A stretch of 64,000 nucleotides of DNA from VAZQ01 sp036557705 (GTDB lineage Bacteria > Pseudomonadota > Alphaproteobacteria > Rhizobiales > Xanthobacteraceae): positions 148,800 to 212,799 of the forward strand of contig DATBHB010000094.1 of the NCBI GenBank assembly GCA_036557705.1. The letters run 5' to 3'. This document shows, one piece after another, positions 8,939 through 16,885 of the stretch. The notes beneath the pieces were generated by a model. It made no database searches, was not told the DNA's origin, and saw only the letters and a program-made list of their open reading frames with translations. The translations under genes were made by a program, and so were the position numbers. Each line of letters starts with the position of its first letter. Position 1 is the first letter of the stretch.

Positions 8939-9170
8939 CGTGGTGCTCCGATAACGGCCGGACGAGCGGCCCGCATTGTGATAGGGAAGAGTAGAGAGCG
9001 TTCACTTTAGTACGATTCGCCGCCTTGCGTGGTGGCACAATTGCTACAGTTATTCAGTTTCTCGATGCAGAGGCTGGTTCTCCTCTGTTTAGATAGATGA
9101 CGGGCCTAGCTTCTCGGGAACATGCACATATCGCAGCGCATTGGAGAGGTGATCGATCGAGGGAAGCACA

Positions 9171-9518
9171 ATGGCGAGGACCCCCAGGGCTCGCAATCGC
9201 CGCTCGCCTCAACCGCAGCGGTCGTCTTCAGGGCCTGAGCGCAGCAAGTCGCGCAAGTGGTCGCAGCGGGTCACGAAACAAAGCAATGCCCTCGATTTGG
9301 ACCAGGGGGTGTTCACGCTCGCCGATCCGAAGCACATTGCCGCCTCGCTCAAGCGTTCCGCCGAGGAAAGCAGGCGCCGGAAGGCCGACCCTTATCGATC
9401 CGCGCTGTCGATGCTCACATTCTACATCAATCGCGCGGGTAAAAATTTGCCGGCAAGCCGCAAGCGAGTCCTCAATCGCGCCAAGGTGGAACTCAAGGCG
9501 CAATTCGGAAGGGCCTGA
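9171..9518 (+). CDS. DUF3175 domain protein
   Basis: A 115-residue protein with a basic, Arg/Ser-rich N-terminus (residues 1-30). A conserved core of DUF3175 type follows: KWSQRVTKQSNALDL, then a TLADPKHIAASLKRSAE segment, then the SMLTFYINRAGKNLP block. The family is small, cytosolic and of unknown function; the high positive charge would permit nucleic acid binding, which is a guess. ATG 9171 is the first in-frame start. It is monocistronic, followed by repeat B2. Confidence 0.82.
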   Translation: MARTPRARNRRSPQPQRSSSGPERSKSRKWSQRVTKQSNALDLDQGVFTLADPKHIAASLKRSAEESRRRKADPYRSALSMLTFYINRAGKNLPASRKRVLNRAKVELKAQFGRA

Positions 9519-9523
9519 CAGCG

Positions 9524-9600
9524 GTAGCCGGGATTGGGGCCGGCGCGTTCACGCGCGCCGACAGCTCGCAAGCTCCCGATGCGCCGCGCTCAATCCGGGG
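9524..9600. repeat. Intergenic palindromic element, family B copy 2 (degenerate)
   Basis: GTAGCCGGGATTGGGG at the left and GCTCAATCCGGGG at the right form an imperfect inverted repeat around an inner CGCGTTCACGCGCG. A further AATCCGGGTTAG at about 9619-9630 may be the remains of an end. Confidence 0.6.
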
Positions 9601-9645
9601 CAGCGCAGTCGTGTTGGCAATCCGGGTTAGGAAGCGGCTCCTGAC

Positions 9646-9726
9646 TATAATACCTCTAGGCTACGCTCTTGATTTCACGTTATTTTGGGCAACCGCATTG
9701 ACCCTGCGGCCGCCGTTGTGTAAGAG
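9646..9726 (+). promoter_or_regulatory. Candidate promoter region of the rplM-rpsI operon
   Basis: A perfect TATAAT is at 9646-9651 but has no convincing -35 box at the usual spacing. Further down, TTGACC at 9698-9703 is followed after 17 bases by TAAGAG at 9721-9726. Either could drive the ribosomal protein operon, whose first codon is at 9763. No clear L13-type leader structure was recognised. Confidence 0.3.
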
Positions 9727-9762
9727 CCCGCGCTTCTATCCCAGACGCGGACATCGGACGTC

Positions 9763-10227
9763 ATGACGACATTTGTGGCGAAACCCGCCGAGACTCAGAA
9801 AAGATGGATAATGATCGATGCCGAAGGCTTGGTCGTCGGCCGATTGGCTTCGATTGTGGCGTTACGGCTGCGCGGCAAGCACCTGCCGACGTTTACTCCC
9901 CATGTCGATTGCGGCGACAATGTCATTATCGTCAATGCTGCCAAAGTCGTGCTGACCGGCCGCAAGCGCGACAACAAGGTCTATCGCTATCACACCGGCT
10001 ACATCGGCGGTATCAAGGAACGCACCGCAAAATGGATTCTGGAGGGAAGATTTCCGCAGCGTATCGTCGAAAAAGCTGTCGAGCGCATGCTCCCGCATGG
10101 GCCGCTGGGCCGGCGCCAGCTCGGTAATCTTCGGGTCTATCCCGGGCCCGATCATCCGCACGCCGCGCAGAATCCGGAAAAGCTCGACATCGCTGCCATG
10201 AACCGGAAGAACAAGAGGAGCGCGTAA
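9763..10227 (+). CDS. rplM: 50S ribosomal protein L13
   Basis: A 154-residue large-subunit ribosomal protein. Typical L13 blocks are visible: WIMIDAEGLVVGRLAS near the N-terminus, HVDCGDNVIIVNA at about residues 47-59, GRKRDNKVYRYHTGYIGGIK at about 66-86, and the C-terminal LPHGPLGRRQLGNLRVYPG. It precedes rpsI by two bases, the universal rplM-rpsI operon order, so the two are almost certainly cotranscribed and translationally linked. Confidence 0.97.
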   Translation: MTTFVAKPAETQKRWIMIDAEGLVVGRLASIVALRLRGKHLPTFTPHVDCGDNVIIVNAAKVVLTGRKRDNKVYRYHTGYIGGIKERTAKWILEGRFPQRIVEKAVERMLPHGPLGRRQLGNLRVYPGPDHPHAAQNPEKLDIAAMNRKNKRSA

Positions 10228-10229
10228 TC

Positions 10230-10709
10230 GTGGCTGAGACCATTCAATCGCTCGACCAATTGTCGGCGCTCAAGCCTCCGACCGCGCCCGAGACTCCGAA
10301 ATATGTGCAGAAGCTCGATAAGCACGGTCGCGCCTATGCCACCGGGAAACGAAAAGATGCGGTCGCGCGCGTGTGGGTCAAACCCGGTTCGGGAAAAATC
10401 GTCGTCAACACGCGCGAGCTCGAAACCTATTTCGCACGGCCGGTGCTGCGGATGCTGATCCAGCAGCCGCTGGTCGCCGCCAACCGTACCGGCCAGTACG
10501 ATATCAGCTGCACGGTCGCGGGTGGTGGGCTTTCGGGCCAGGCTGGAGCCGTGCGGCATGGAATTTCCAAGGCGCTGACCGCTTACGAGCCCGACCTGCG
10601 CAGCGTGCTCAAGCGTGGCGGCTTTCTTACCCGTGATCCCCGCGTGGTCGAACGCAAGAAATACGGTAAGGCCAAGGCGCGCCGCAGCTTCCAGTTCTCC
10701 AAGCGCTAG
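10230..10709 (+). CDS. rpsI: 30S ribosomal protein S9
   Basis: A 159-residue small-subunit protein. The S9 core is clear: ATGKRKDAVARVWVKPG at about residues 36-52, GGGLSGQAGAVRHGISKAL near 98-116, and the basic tail ending in FSKR that reaches into the ribosomal P site. The start is GTG 10230, two bases after the rplM stop; an N-terminal extension of about 30 residues before the core is normal for alphaproteobacterial S9. Confidence 0.97.
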   Translation: MAETIQSLDQLSALKPPTAPETPKYVQKLDKHGRAYATGKRKDAVARVWVKPGSGKIVVNTRELETYFARPVLRMLIQQPLVAANRTGQYDISCTVAGGGLSGQAGAVRHGISKALTAYEPDLRSVLKRGGFLTRDPRVVERKKYGKAKARRSFQFSKR

Positions 10710-10713
10710 CGGC

Positions 10714-11703
10714 GTGTCACGGCTGCGCCTGAGCCTCGCCTGCTGCCGTTATGACCGGACAGAGGCGATCCGCGAAGGCAGCATCGCTGTCGAAGGCGTT
10801 GAGCTTATCTGCCTCACGCTGAAATCCGGCCGCGATATTTTCGACCGCATGGTCGGGGGCGCGGAATTCGATATCTCGGAACTCTCGGCATCCGAATACA
10901 TCAGCCTCGCCGCCCGCGGCGATTGTCCGTTCGTGGCGCTGCCTGTGTTTCCGTCCCGCGTCTTCCGGCACGGCTACATATTCATCAACAGGCAGGCGAA
11001 GATCGCCGCGCCGAAGGACCTTGAAGGACGCCGTGTCGGCCTGCCGCTCTATACGCAGACCGCGGCGATCTGGGCGCGTGGACACCTGATGCACCAGTTC
11101 GGCGTCAATCTCGATGCCATTCGCTGGGTGCAGGGAGCGGTCAACGATGCAGGCACGCACGGCAAGCCCCACGCGCCGCCGCTGCTGCGCGAAGTGGCGC
11201 TCGAACAAAACACCAGCGGCACCTCGCTCGCCGGGTTGCTTGCGAAGGGGGAAATCGACGCCCTGATCGGCTCGCGTAAACCGGAGACTCTAGGTCGCAA
11301 CAGCCATGTCGTTCGCCTGTTTGCCGATCACCGCGCCATCGAACGCGAGTTTTACCGCGAGACGAAAATCTTTCCAATCATGCATTTGATCGTGATCCGC
11401 CGCGAACTTTGCGAGCGGTATCCCTGGCTTGCCACAAGCCTCTATCAAGCGTTCGTGGAGGCCAAGCGCCGCGCGCTCGAACGCATGCGCTATGCCGGAT
11501 CGTTGAGCGTGATGCTGCCGTGGCTGCAATCGGATATCGAGGAGATCGATGAACTCTTCGGCGGGGATGCCTGGCCTTATGGGATCGAGCCGAACCGTCC
11601 CGCATTGGAAGCGCTGGTTGCCTACATGGTCGAGCAGCATTTCATCGCCAAGCCGATCCCGATCGAGGATCTCTTCGCGCCAGTGATGGCCGAGATTTCG
11701 TAG
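10714..11703 (+). CDS. 4,5-dihydroxyphthalate decarboxylase-like protein (periplasmic-binding-protein fold)
   Basis: A 329-residue protein related to proteins annotated as 4,5-dihydroxyphthalate decarboxylase, whose fold resembles type-2 substrate-binding proteins. Diagnostic stretches are the ELSASEYIS block, LPVFPSRVFRHGYIFIN, and the IFPIMHLIVIRRELCERYPW segment. GTG 10714, four bases after the rpsI stop, is the likely start; a longer in-frame version would overlap rpsI. No signal peptide is visible, so a cytosolic location is likely. A paralogue of the same length is at 28964-29953. Its TAG stop comes from repeat C1. Actual substrate unknown. Confidence 0.8.
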   Translation: MSRLRLSLACCRYDRTEAIREGSIAVEGVELICLTLKSGRDIFDRMVGGAEFDISELSASEYISLAARGDCPFVALPVFPSRVFRHGYIFINRQAKIAAPKDLEGRRVGLPLYTQTAAIWARGHLMHQFGVNLDAIRWVQGAVNDAGTHGKPHAPPLLREVALEQNTSGTSLAGLLAKGEIDALIGSRKPETLGRNSHVVRLFADHRAIEREFYRETKIFPIMHLIVIRRELCERYPWLATSLYQAFVEAKRRALERMRYAGSLSVMLPWLQSDIEEIDELFGGDAWPYGIEPNRPALEALVAYMVEQHFIAKPIPIEDLFAPVMAEIS

Positions 11704-11823
11704 CCTACATGAGCGATGGGCGCGGCTTCGGCGCCGAGAGCGAGATGCGGGGACCCGCATATTGCGGCGCGAGAGGCCAGCGCGAGATGGAAGCGAAGCG
11801 GACGCGCCGCTCATGCGGGCTAC
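11700..11823. repeat. Intergenic palindromic element, family C copy 1
   Basis: Starts GTAGCCTACATGAGCG and ends CGCTCATGCGGGCTAC, an imperfect inverted repeat matching the copy at 34057-34196. The left TAG is the stop codon of the preceding gene. Confidence 0.78.
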
Positions 11824-11879
11824 TCACATTTGAGATCGCCATGCACGTCCCGTTTACCGGGCTTCATTAGCATGGGGAG

Positions 11880-12122
11880 ATGGGCAGGGCGGAAACCTCC
11901 AACTCGTCGGCCGTTGCCGTGGCGCAAGCCGAGGTCCAGCGCGCCGGGAGCGCTTGGGGCTGCCGCTATTCATCTTCCGCGGAGTTTGAGGCCGCCGTGC
12001 TCCGCGCGCGATTGCGCGCCGGCGTCTACCGAGCGGTTCGGTGCCGTTACGTGCTCTATGCGAGCGCCCTGACCGGAATGCTCGCGGTGGCGTCGCACCT
12101 GGTCAATTACATTCTGCGATAA
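11880..12122 (+). CDS. Hypothetical small protein with C-terminal membrane helix
   Basis: An 80-residue reading frame with GGGGAG directly before ATG 11880. The N-terminal half is Ala/Ser-rich. The middle (RARLRAGVYRAVRCRY) is basic, and the last 20 or so residues (YASALTGMLAVASHLVNYIL) could form one membrane helix with the positive-inside rule satisfied. I do not recognise a family. It could be a chance frame in a poorly conserved spacer; no other gene is seen between 11704 and 12251. Confidence 0.4.
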   Translation: MGRAETSNSSAVAVAQAEVQRAGSAWGCRYSSSAEFEAAVLRARLRAGVYRAVRCRYVLYASALTGMLAVASHLVNYILR

Positions 12123-12251
12123 TCCGCAGCAGCAGGCGATAGCTTCTTCGGCGGAAGTTCCACCGAGCCGCCCACCGATTCGCCTCGCCTTGATCATGGA
12201 TATATGATCGGGCGATCGCTTGACGATCGAAATCTCTTCAGGGAGGTACGA

Positions 12252-12791
12252 ATGAACGCATCGCATCCGACGCGTCGGCGCGCATTGCTGGGATCGGCCG
12301 TTTTCCTGCTGGCCGGCCGTGCAGCGTCCGCCCAACAGCCGGCGCCGGCGGAACGGCCGCCGGGGCCGCCCCCGCAGGCGCTCTCGCTGGCAGACGCGCG
12401 CGCCATCATCGAAGGCGCGATCGCCTATGCGCGCCAGACCAACAGGTTCATGGGCGTGGCCGTGGTCGATATTTCCGGTGAGACGATTGCGTCCGCGCGC
12501 ATGGACGGTGCATCGAGCCGCAACGTTCACTTTGCCGAGGCGAAAGCTTATGCCGCAGCAGCGTACCGGCAGACGACCGAATCGATGTCGCAGCTCTACA
12601 AGACCCGTCCGGACCGCTATTTCGGCATCATGAATGTCATGGGCGACAAGGTCTACCTTGTCGGCGGGGGCGAGCCGATTGCTATGAACGGCGTGCTCGT
12701 CGGCGCGGTCGGAGTTGCCGGGCTGCCGGAAGGCGAGGACGAGAAGGCGGGCAGGGCAGGAATTGCCGCCTGGATGAATTCGAAGAAATAA
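12252..12791 (+). CDS. GlcG/HbpS-type heme-binding-like protein, probably exported
   Basis: A 179-residue protein of the DUF336 (GlcG/HbpS) family, members of which bind haem or degradation products. The N-terminus TRRRALLGSAVFLLAGRAASA resembles a Tat or Sec signal, followed by a Pro/Ala-rich linker. The core starts at about residue 45 with LADARAIIEGAIAYARQ, followed by VAVVDISGE and the late GGGEPIAMNGVLVGAVGVAGL, the family signature. ATG 12252 is chosen because AGGGAGGT precedes it; an upstream in-frame ATG at 12204 has none. Monocistronic. The haem ligand cannot be told from the sequence. Confidence 0.85.
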   Translation: MNASHPTRRRALLGSAVFLLAGRAASAQQPAPAERPPGPPPQALSLADARAIIEGAIAYARQTNRFMGVAVVDISGETIASARMDGASSRNVHFAEAKAYAAAAYRQTTESMSQLYKTRPDRYFGIMNVMGDKVYLVGGGEPIAMNGVLVGAVGVAGLPEGEDEKAGRAGIAAWMNSKK

Positions 12792-12814
12792 AGCCACAAT
12801 AAGCGCTCGGTAAG

Positions 12815-13022
12815 TGTGTCCCGCGCGCAGTGCAGCGCGGCCCATGTCGCAGCGGTTGGATACAAAGCCAAGCCGGCGCTGCGCTGCAGACGCGGGACCG
12901 TCCCAAGGACCGAGCTTTTGGCGGTCCCGGATCAGCGGTGCACCACTCGCGCGCGATCAGGTGAGCCGGATTGAGGATGCTTTCGGGACGCGCGCTCGGG
13001 CTGTACCGCATCCGGGACACAC
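12815..13022. repeat. Intergenic element bounded by TGTGTCCCG / CGGGACACA
   Basis: The gap 12792-13097 holds this element and the glnA terminator, and no gene. Ends TGTGTCCCG (12815) and CGGGACACA (to 13022) are inverted. Inside are GCGGGACCGTCCC and GGCGGTCCCGG, giving further pairing options. Only one copy of this family is seen in the window. Confidence 0.55.
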
Positions 13023-13034
13023 ATGGGCTGAGGT

Positions 13035-13060
13035 AAAAAAAGGGCGCCTTGCGGCGCCCC
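13035..13060 (-). terminator. Rho-independent terminator of glnA
   Basis: Read on the minus strand, GGGCGCC-GCAA-GGCGCCC is a perfect 7-bp GC stem with a 4-base loop followed by at least six T residues. It lies about 40 bases past the glnA stop codon, the classic arrangement for an intrinsic terminator. Confidence 0.85.
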
Positions 13061-13097
13061 TCGACGTCTCATCGTCCAAGCCGACGAGGGGAGGTAT

Positions 13098-14507
13098 TCA
13101 GGCCGAATAATACATTTCGAACTCGACCGGATGCGGGGTGTGCTCGAACCGGATGATTTCCTGCATTTTCAGCTCGATGTAGCTGTCGATGAAATCATCC
13201 TCGAACACTCCGCCGGCCTTGAGGAAGTCGCGGTCCCTGTCGAGATAACCGATCGCCTCGCGCAGGCTGCTGCATACGGTGGGGATCTGTTTCAGCTCGG
13301 CCGGCGGCAGGTCGTAGAGATCCTTGTCGATTGCCGGGCCCGGATCGAGCTTGTTGCGGATGCCGTCGAGCCCCGCCATCAGCATTGCTGAAAATGCGAG
13401 ATACGGGTTGGCAAGCGGGTCGGGATAGCGGACCTCAACGCGCTTTCCTTTGGGCGAGGAGGCAAGCGGGATGCGGCAGCCGGCAGAGCGGTTGCGCACC
13501 GAATAGGCGAGCAGCACCGGCGCCTCGAACCCGGGTACCAGGCGCTTGTAAGAGTTGGTGGTTGGGTTGGTGAACGCATTGATCGCACGCGCGTGCTTGA
13601 GGATGCCGGCGATGTATTGCAGCGCGGTATCCGAGAGATCGGCGTATTTGTTGCCGGCAAAGGTCGGCTTGCCGTCCTTCCAGATCGACTGGTGGCAGTG
13701 CATCCCTGAGCCGTTATCGCCGTAGATCGGCTTCGGCATGAAAGTCGCTGTCTTGCCGTAGATGTTTGCGACCTGGTGAATGCAATATTTGTAGATCTGC
13801 ATCTGGTCGGCCATCTGCACCATCGGAGAGAATTTCATGCCGAGTTCGTGCTGGGCCGACCCCACTTCATGGTGGTGCTTCTCCACCTTGACGCCCATCT
13901 TCGCCATCGCGCCGAGCATCTCGGAGCGAATGTCCTGAGCAGTGTCGAGAGGTGGAACGGGGAAATAGCCCTTCTTGAACCCGATATGGTGGCCGAGATT
14001 GCCGCCTTCATATTCGGTGTCGCTGTTGACCGGCAGCTCGACCGAGTCGAGGCGGAATCCGGTGTTATAGGGCTGCGCCGAATAGCGCACGTCGTCGAAG
14101 ATGAAGAATTCGGCCTCCGGACCGAAAAAAACCGTGTCGCCGACGCCCATGGTCTTGACCAGCCCCTCGGCCTTCCTGGCAATCGAGCGCGGATCGCGGT
14201 TGTATGGCTCGCCGGTGAGCGGCTCGAGCGTGTCGCAGACAAGGACCAGCGTGGTCTCGGCATAGAACGGGTCGATGCAGGCGCTCGCCGGGTCCGGCAT
14301 CAACTGCATGTCGGACTCGTGAATTGCCTTCCAGCCCGCAATCGATGAGCCGTCGAACATGATGCCCTCGGTGAAGGTGTCCTCATCGATCGTGGATATG
14401 TCGGTGGTGACGTGCTGCCATTTGCCGCGAGGGTCGGTGAATCGGAAATCGCAATATTTGGCGTCGTTGTCCTTGATCAACTTGAGGACTTCTTTGGCAG
14501 TCGTCAT
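13098..14507 (-). CDS. glnA: Glutamine synthetase type I (GSI-beta)
   Basis: Cytosolic dodecameric enzyme making glutamine from glutamate, ammonia and ATP. It has the 469-residue length of GSI. Visible motifs are MFDGSSIAGWK (beta-Asp strand), FFGPEAEFF (metal ligands), NGSGMHCHQS (latch and His) and NRSAGCRIP, the region usually read NRSASCRIP. The adenylylation tyrosine is Y398 in KDLYDLPP, so activity should be controlled by GlnE. It follows glnB on the same strand with a 72-base gap containing a hairpin, and AAGGTAAG acts as ribosome-binding site. Transcription probably comes from the sigma-54 site upstream of glnB. Confidence 0.96.
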   Translation of the reverse strand: MTTAKEVLKLIKDNDAKYCDFRFTDPRGKWQHVTTDISTIDEDTFTEGIMFDGSSIAGWKAIHESDMQLMPDPASACIDPFYAETTLVLVCDTLEPLTGEPYNRDPRSIARKAEGLVKTMGVGDTVFFGPEAEFFIFDDVRYSAQPYNTGFRLDSVELPVNSDTEYEGGNLGHHIGFKKGYFPVPPLDTAQDIRSEMLGAMAKMGVKVEKHHHEVGSAQHELGMKFSPMVQMADQMQIYKYCIHQVANIYGKTATFMPKPIYGDNGSGMHCHQSIWKDGKPTFAGNKYADLSDTALQYIAGILKHARAINAFTNPTTNSYKRLVPGFEAPVLLAYSVRNRSAGCRIPLASSPKGKRVEVRYPDPLANPYLAFSAMLMAGLDGIRNKLDPGPAIDKDLYDLPPAELKQIPTVCSSLREAIGYLDRDRDFLKAGGVFEDDFIDSYIELKMQEIIRFEHTPHPVEFEMYYSA

Positions 14508-14531
14508 GAGCTACTTACCTTTCGTGCAGCT

Positions 14532-14553
14532 GGCGCCTTCGATGGCCGGCGCC
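14532..14553. promoter_or_regulatory. Hairpin in the glnB-glnA intergenic region
   Basis: GGCGCC at 14532-14537 pairs with GGCGCC at 14548-14553 around a 10-base loop. It lies between glnB and glnA without a T-tract, so it may be a processing or stabilising structure separating the two cistrons. Role inferred. Confidence 0.35.
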
Positions 14554-14579
14554 GAGAGATGATTACGCAAGCGGGCGGT

Positions 14580-14918
14580 TCAGATGGCGTCCAGCCCGGA
14601 TTCCCCCGTTCTGATCCGGATTGCTTCCTCGATGTTAGAGACGAATATCTTCCCGTCACCGATCCGTCCCGTCTGGGCGGCGCGCCGGATCGCCTCGACG
14701 GCCTTTTCGACCATGTCGTCGCCAAGCACAACCTCGATCTTCACCTTGGGTAGAAAATCGACCACATACTCGGCACCCCGGTAAAGTTCGGTATGGCCCT
14801 TCTGCCGCCCGAACCCCTTGGCCTCGGTAACCGTTATCCCCTGCAGTCCGACTTCCTGCAGCGCTTCCTTCACTTCGTCGAGCTTGAACGGCTTAATGAT
14901 CGCCTCGATCTTTTTCAT
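14580..14918 (-). CDS. glnB: Nitrogen regulatory protein P-II
   Basis: A 112-residue trimeric signal protein sensing 2-oxoglutarate and ATP/ADP, acting on GlnE, NtrB and other targets. The T-loop GHTELYRGAEY carries the uridylylation tyrosine Y51. The B-loop TGRIGDGKIFV and the N-terminal MKKIEAIIKPFKLDEVKEAL are textbook. ATG 14918 has GGGAGG upstream; in-frame codons beyond it to 15017 are not conserved. It heads the glnB-glnA operon, with a sigma-54 promoter about 60 bases upstream, consistent with NtrC-controlled expression under nitrogen limitation. Being next to glnA argues for GlnB and not GlnK, which normally neighbours amtB. Confidence 0.95.
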   Translation of the reverse strand: MKKIEAIIKPFKLDEVKEALQEVGLQGITVTEAKGFGRQKGHTELYRGAEYVVDFLPKVKIEVVLGDDMVEKAVEAIRRAAQTGRIGDGKIFVSNIEEAIRIRTGESGLDAI

Positions 14919-14976
14919 GAGCACTAGGCCTCCCAGCCGGCAAGCAGCACAGTGCCGGCCGAGCCGCGCTTGCGTT

Positions 14977-14993
14977 AGCAGGGTCCATGCCAA
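14977..14993 (-). promoter_or_regulatory. Sigma-54 (RpoN) promoter of glnB-glnA
   Basis: On the minus strand TTGGCATGGACCCTGCT matches the -24/-12 consensus YTGGCACGRNNNTTGCW at all but two positions. The invariant GG and GC dinucleotides are spaced exactly 12 apart. It lies about 60 bases before the glnB start, the position expected for the nitrogen-regulated promoter of this operon. Confidence 0.7.
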
Positions 14994-15151
14994 CCAAGTC
15001 AGGCAAAAAAATACCAAAATTTCTACAGGTTAACGGCGATTGCCCAATTCATGACCGCAGCAGTCCGGTCGGACGCGGTTAAGAAATAAGCATTATGCCT
15101 AAATAGTAGCCAGTAGCGAGAACCGACCTGCGCAGGTACGCTTCCCTGCCG

Positions 15152-16642
15152 ATGATCGAACTTCTTACTACCGCCGAAATGGGAGAAGCCGACCGTCTGA
15201 CGATTGCAGGCGGGGTTCCCGGTATCGACTTGATGGAGAATGCCGGCCGTGCAGTGGCCGATTGCATTGCAAGGCGCCATCCGGTCGAGTCGAGCATCGC
15301 CGTCGTCGCAGGTCCTGGCAACAACGGCGGCGATGGCTTCGTTGCAGCGCGCCTCCTTTCCGAGCGAGGCTATCGGGTCCGTGTCATGCTCCACGGCAGC
15401 CCGGAGCGGCTCAAGGGCGATGCCGCTCTCGCGGCACGGCGCTGGGCGGGCCCATTCGAGGCGGCCGAGCCGCAGCGGTTGAGCGGCGCCGACGCAATAG
15501 TAGATGCGCTGTTCGGCGCAGGACTTGACCGCGCCATCGAGGGGACCCCGCGGGCTCTGATCGAGAATATGAACGCCGCTCCGGCCCGCATCTATGCGAT
15601 CGATTTGCCGAGCGGGATCAACGGCACGACAGGCGCCGTGATGGGCGCGGCGGTTCGAGCCGACGAGACAATTACGTTCTTTCGCCGCAAAACCGGCCAC
15701 GTCCTGCTTCCTGGCCGAACCCATTGCGGGCAAGTAACTGTCGCCGATATCGGCATCCCGCCAACTGTACTATCTACCATCACGCCGAAGACCTTTTTGA
15801 ACGATCCATCGCTCTGGACTTTGCCGGTCCCGCGGACCGAAGGCCACAAATATTCCCGCGGCCATGCCGTTGTTCTCTCCGGCGGGCTCGCCTCGACGGG
15901 AGCTGGCCGCTTGGCCGCTCGGGCCGCGCTCCGGGCCGGTGCCGGGCTCGTCACGATCGCTTCGCCGCGTGAGGCCCTTGCGGTCAATGCAGCGACCAAC
16001 CTCGCCATCATGGTGCGCCCGGTCGATGGCGCGAACGAGTTCGCAGACTTTCTGGCTGATCCGCGGCGCAACGTCGTGGCATTGGGTCCAGGCGGCGGTG
16101 TCGGCCCTGCGATGTGCGATCTCGTGGGTGCAGCGCTCAGCGGAGCACGGGCTGCCGTGCTCGATGCGGACGCTTTGACGAGCTTTGCCGATGCGCCGGA
16201 GGCGCTGATGGAGACGCTGGGCTCGCGGTGGGAACAGCCGACTGTCATAACTCCCCACGAGGGCGAGTTCAGCAATGTTTTCGGCGCGATCCCGAGCATT
16301 GGTGAAGCAAAATCGAAGCTCGAAAGAGCGCGCATCGCCGCGGCGATGACCGGCGCGATCGTGGTGCTCAAGGGAGCCGATACGGTAGTGGCGGCACCTG
16401 ATGGCTTGGCAGCGGTTGCGGACAATGCACCGCCCTGGCTTGCGACCGCAGGCGCGGGCGACGTGTTGACCGGCATGATTGCAGGTTTGCTGGCGCAGAG
16501 GATGGGAGGCTTTGACGGAGCCGCCGCAGCGGTTTGGCTCCATGGCGAGGCCGGACGCGAGGCCGGCCCCGGACTGATCGCGGAAGACCTGCCGGAGGCG
16601 CTGCCGAGAATCTATTCGCGCCGGTTTGCCCAGGTCCGCTAA
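15152..16642 (+). CDS. nnr: Bifunctional NAD(P)H-hydrate epimerase / ADP-dependent dehydratase
   Basis: Cytosolic repair enzyme that restores NAD(P)H damaged by hydration. The 496 residues comprise the YjeF-N epimerase domain (about 1-210) and the ribokinase-like YjeF-C dehydratase domain (about 225-490). The epimerase shows MENAGRAVAD and GPGNNGGDGFVAARLL. The dehydratase has the KYSRGHAVVLSGG start, GPGGGVG at about 312-318 and the nucleotide-site motif ATAGAGDVLTGMIAGLL near residues 430-446. Fusion of both domains is the usual bacterial form. It is divergent from glnB. tRNA-Leu lies downstream, about 95 bases after the stop. Confidence 0.93.
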   Translation: MIELLTTAEMGEADRLTIAGGVPGIDLMENAGRAVADCIARRHPVESSIAVVAGPGNNGGDGFVAARLLSERGYRVRVMLHGSPERLKGDAALAARRWAGPFEAAEPQRLSGADAIVDALFGAGLDRAIEGTPRALIENMNAAPARIYAIDLPSGINGTTGAVMGAAVRADETITFFRRKTGHVLLPGRTHCGQVTVADIGIPPTVLSTITPKTFLNDPSLWTLPVPRTEGHKYSRGHAVVLSGGLASTGAGRLAARAALRAGAGLVTIASPREALAVNAATNLAIMVRPVDGANEFADFLADPRRNVVALGPGGGVGPAMCDLVGAALSGARAAVLDADALTSFADAPEALMETLGSRWEQPTVITPHEGEFSNVFGAIPSIGEAKSKLERARIAAAMTGAIVVLKGADTVVAAPDGLAAVADNAPPWLATAGAGDVLTGMIAGLLAQRMGGFDGAAAAVWLHGEAGREAGPGLIAEDLPEALPRIYSRRFAQVR

Positions 16643-16737
16643 ATCCGATATCGGTTCGTGCCGCCGCGATCGGCTTCGCCTTCCTATTCCTTCCGTAGAT
16701 GTGGCGAGGATTAGGGGAGGCGTCGAGAATTGCCCTG

Positions 16738-16822
16738 GCGGGCGTGGCGGAATTGGTAGACGCGCGGGATTTAGGTTCCCGTGTCGCAAGACGTGGGGGT
16801 TCAAATCCCTCCGCCCGCACCA
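16738..16822 (+). tRNA. tRNA-Leu (anticodon TAG)
   Basis: An 85-nt class II cloverleaf. The acceptor stem is GCGGGCG/CGCCCGC, the anticodon stem CGGGA/TCCCG encloses loop TTTAGGT (anticodon TAG), and a long variable arm (GTCGCAAGAC) is present. The T-arm is GGGGGTTCAAATCCCTC and CCA is encoded. It decodes CUN leucine codons. Confidence 0.96.
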
Positions 16823-16885
16823 AAAGGCGTCGGCGGGCGGAATCCATTTTCCTAAGCAGCGCAGCAGGCGTGGCGGTTAAGGGCG

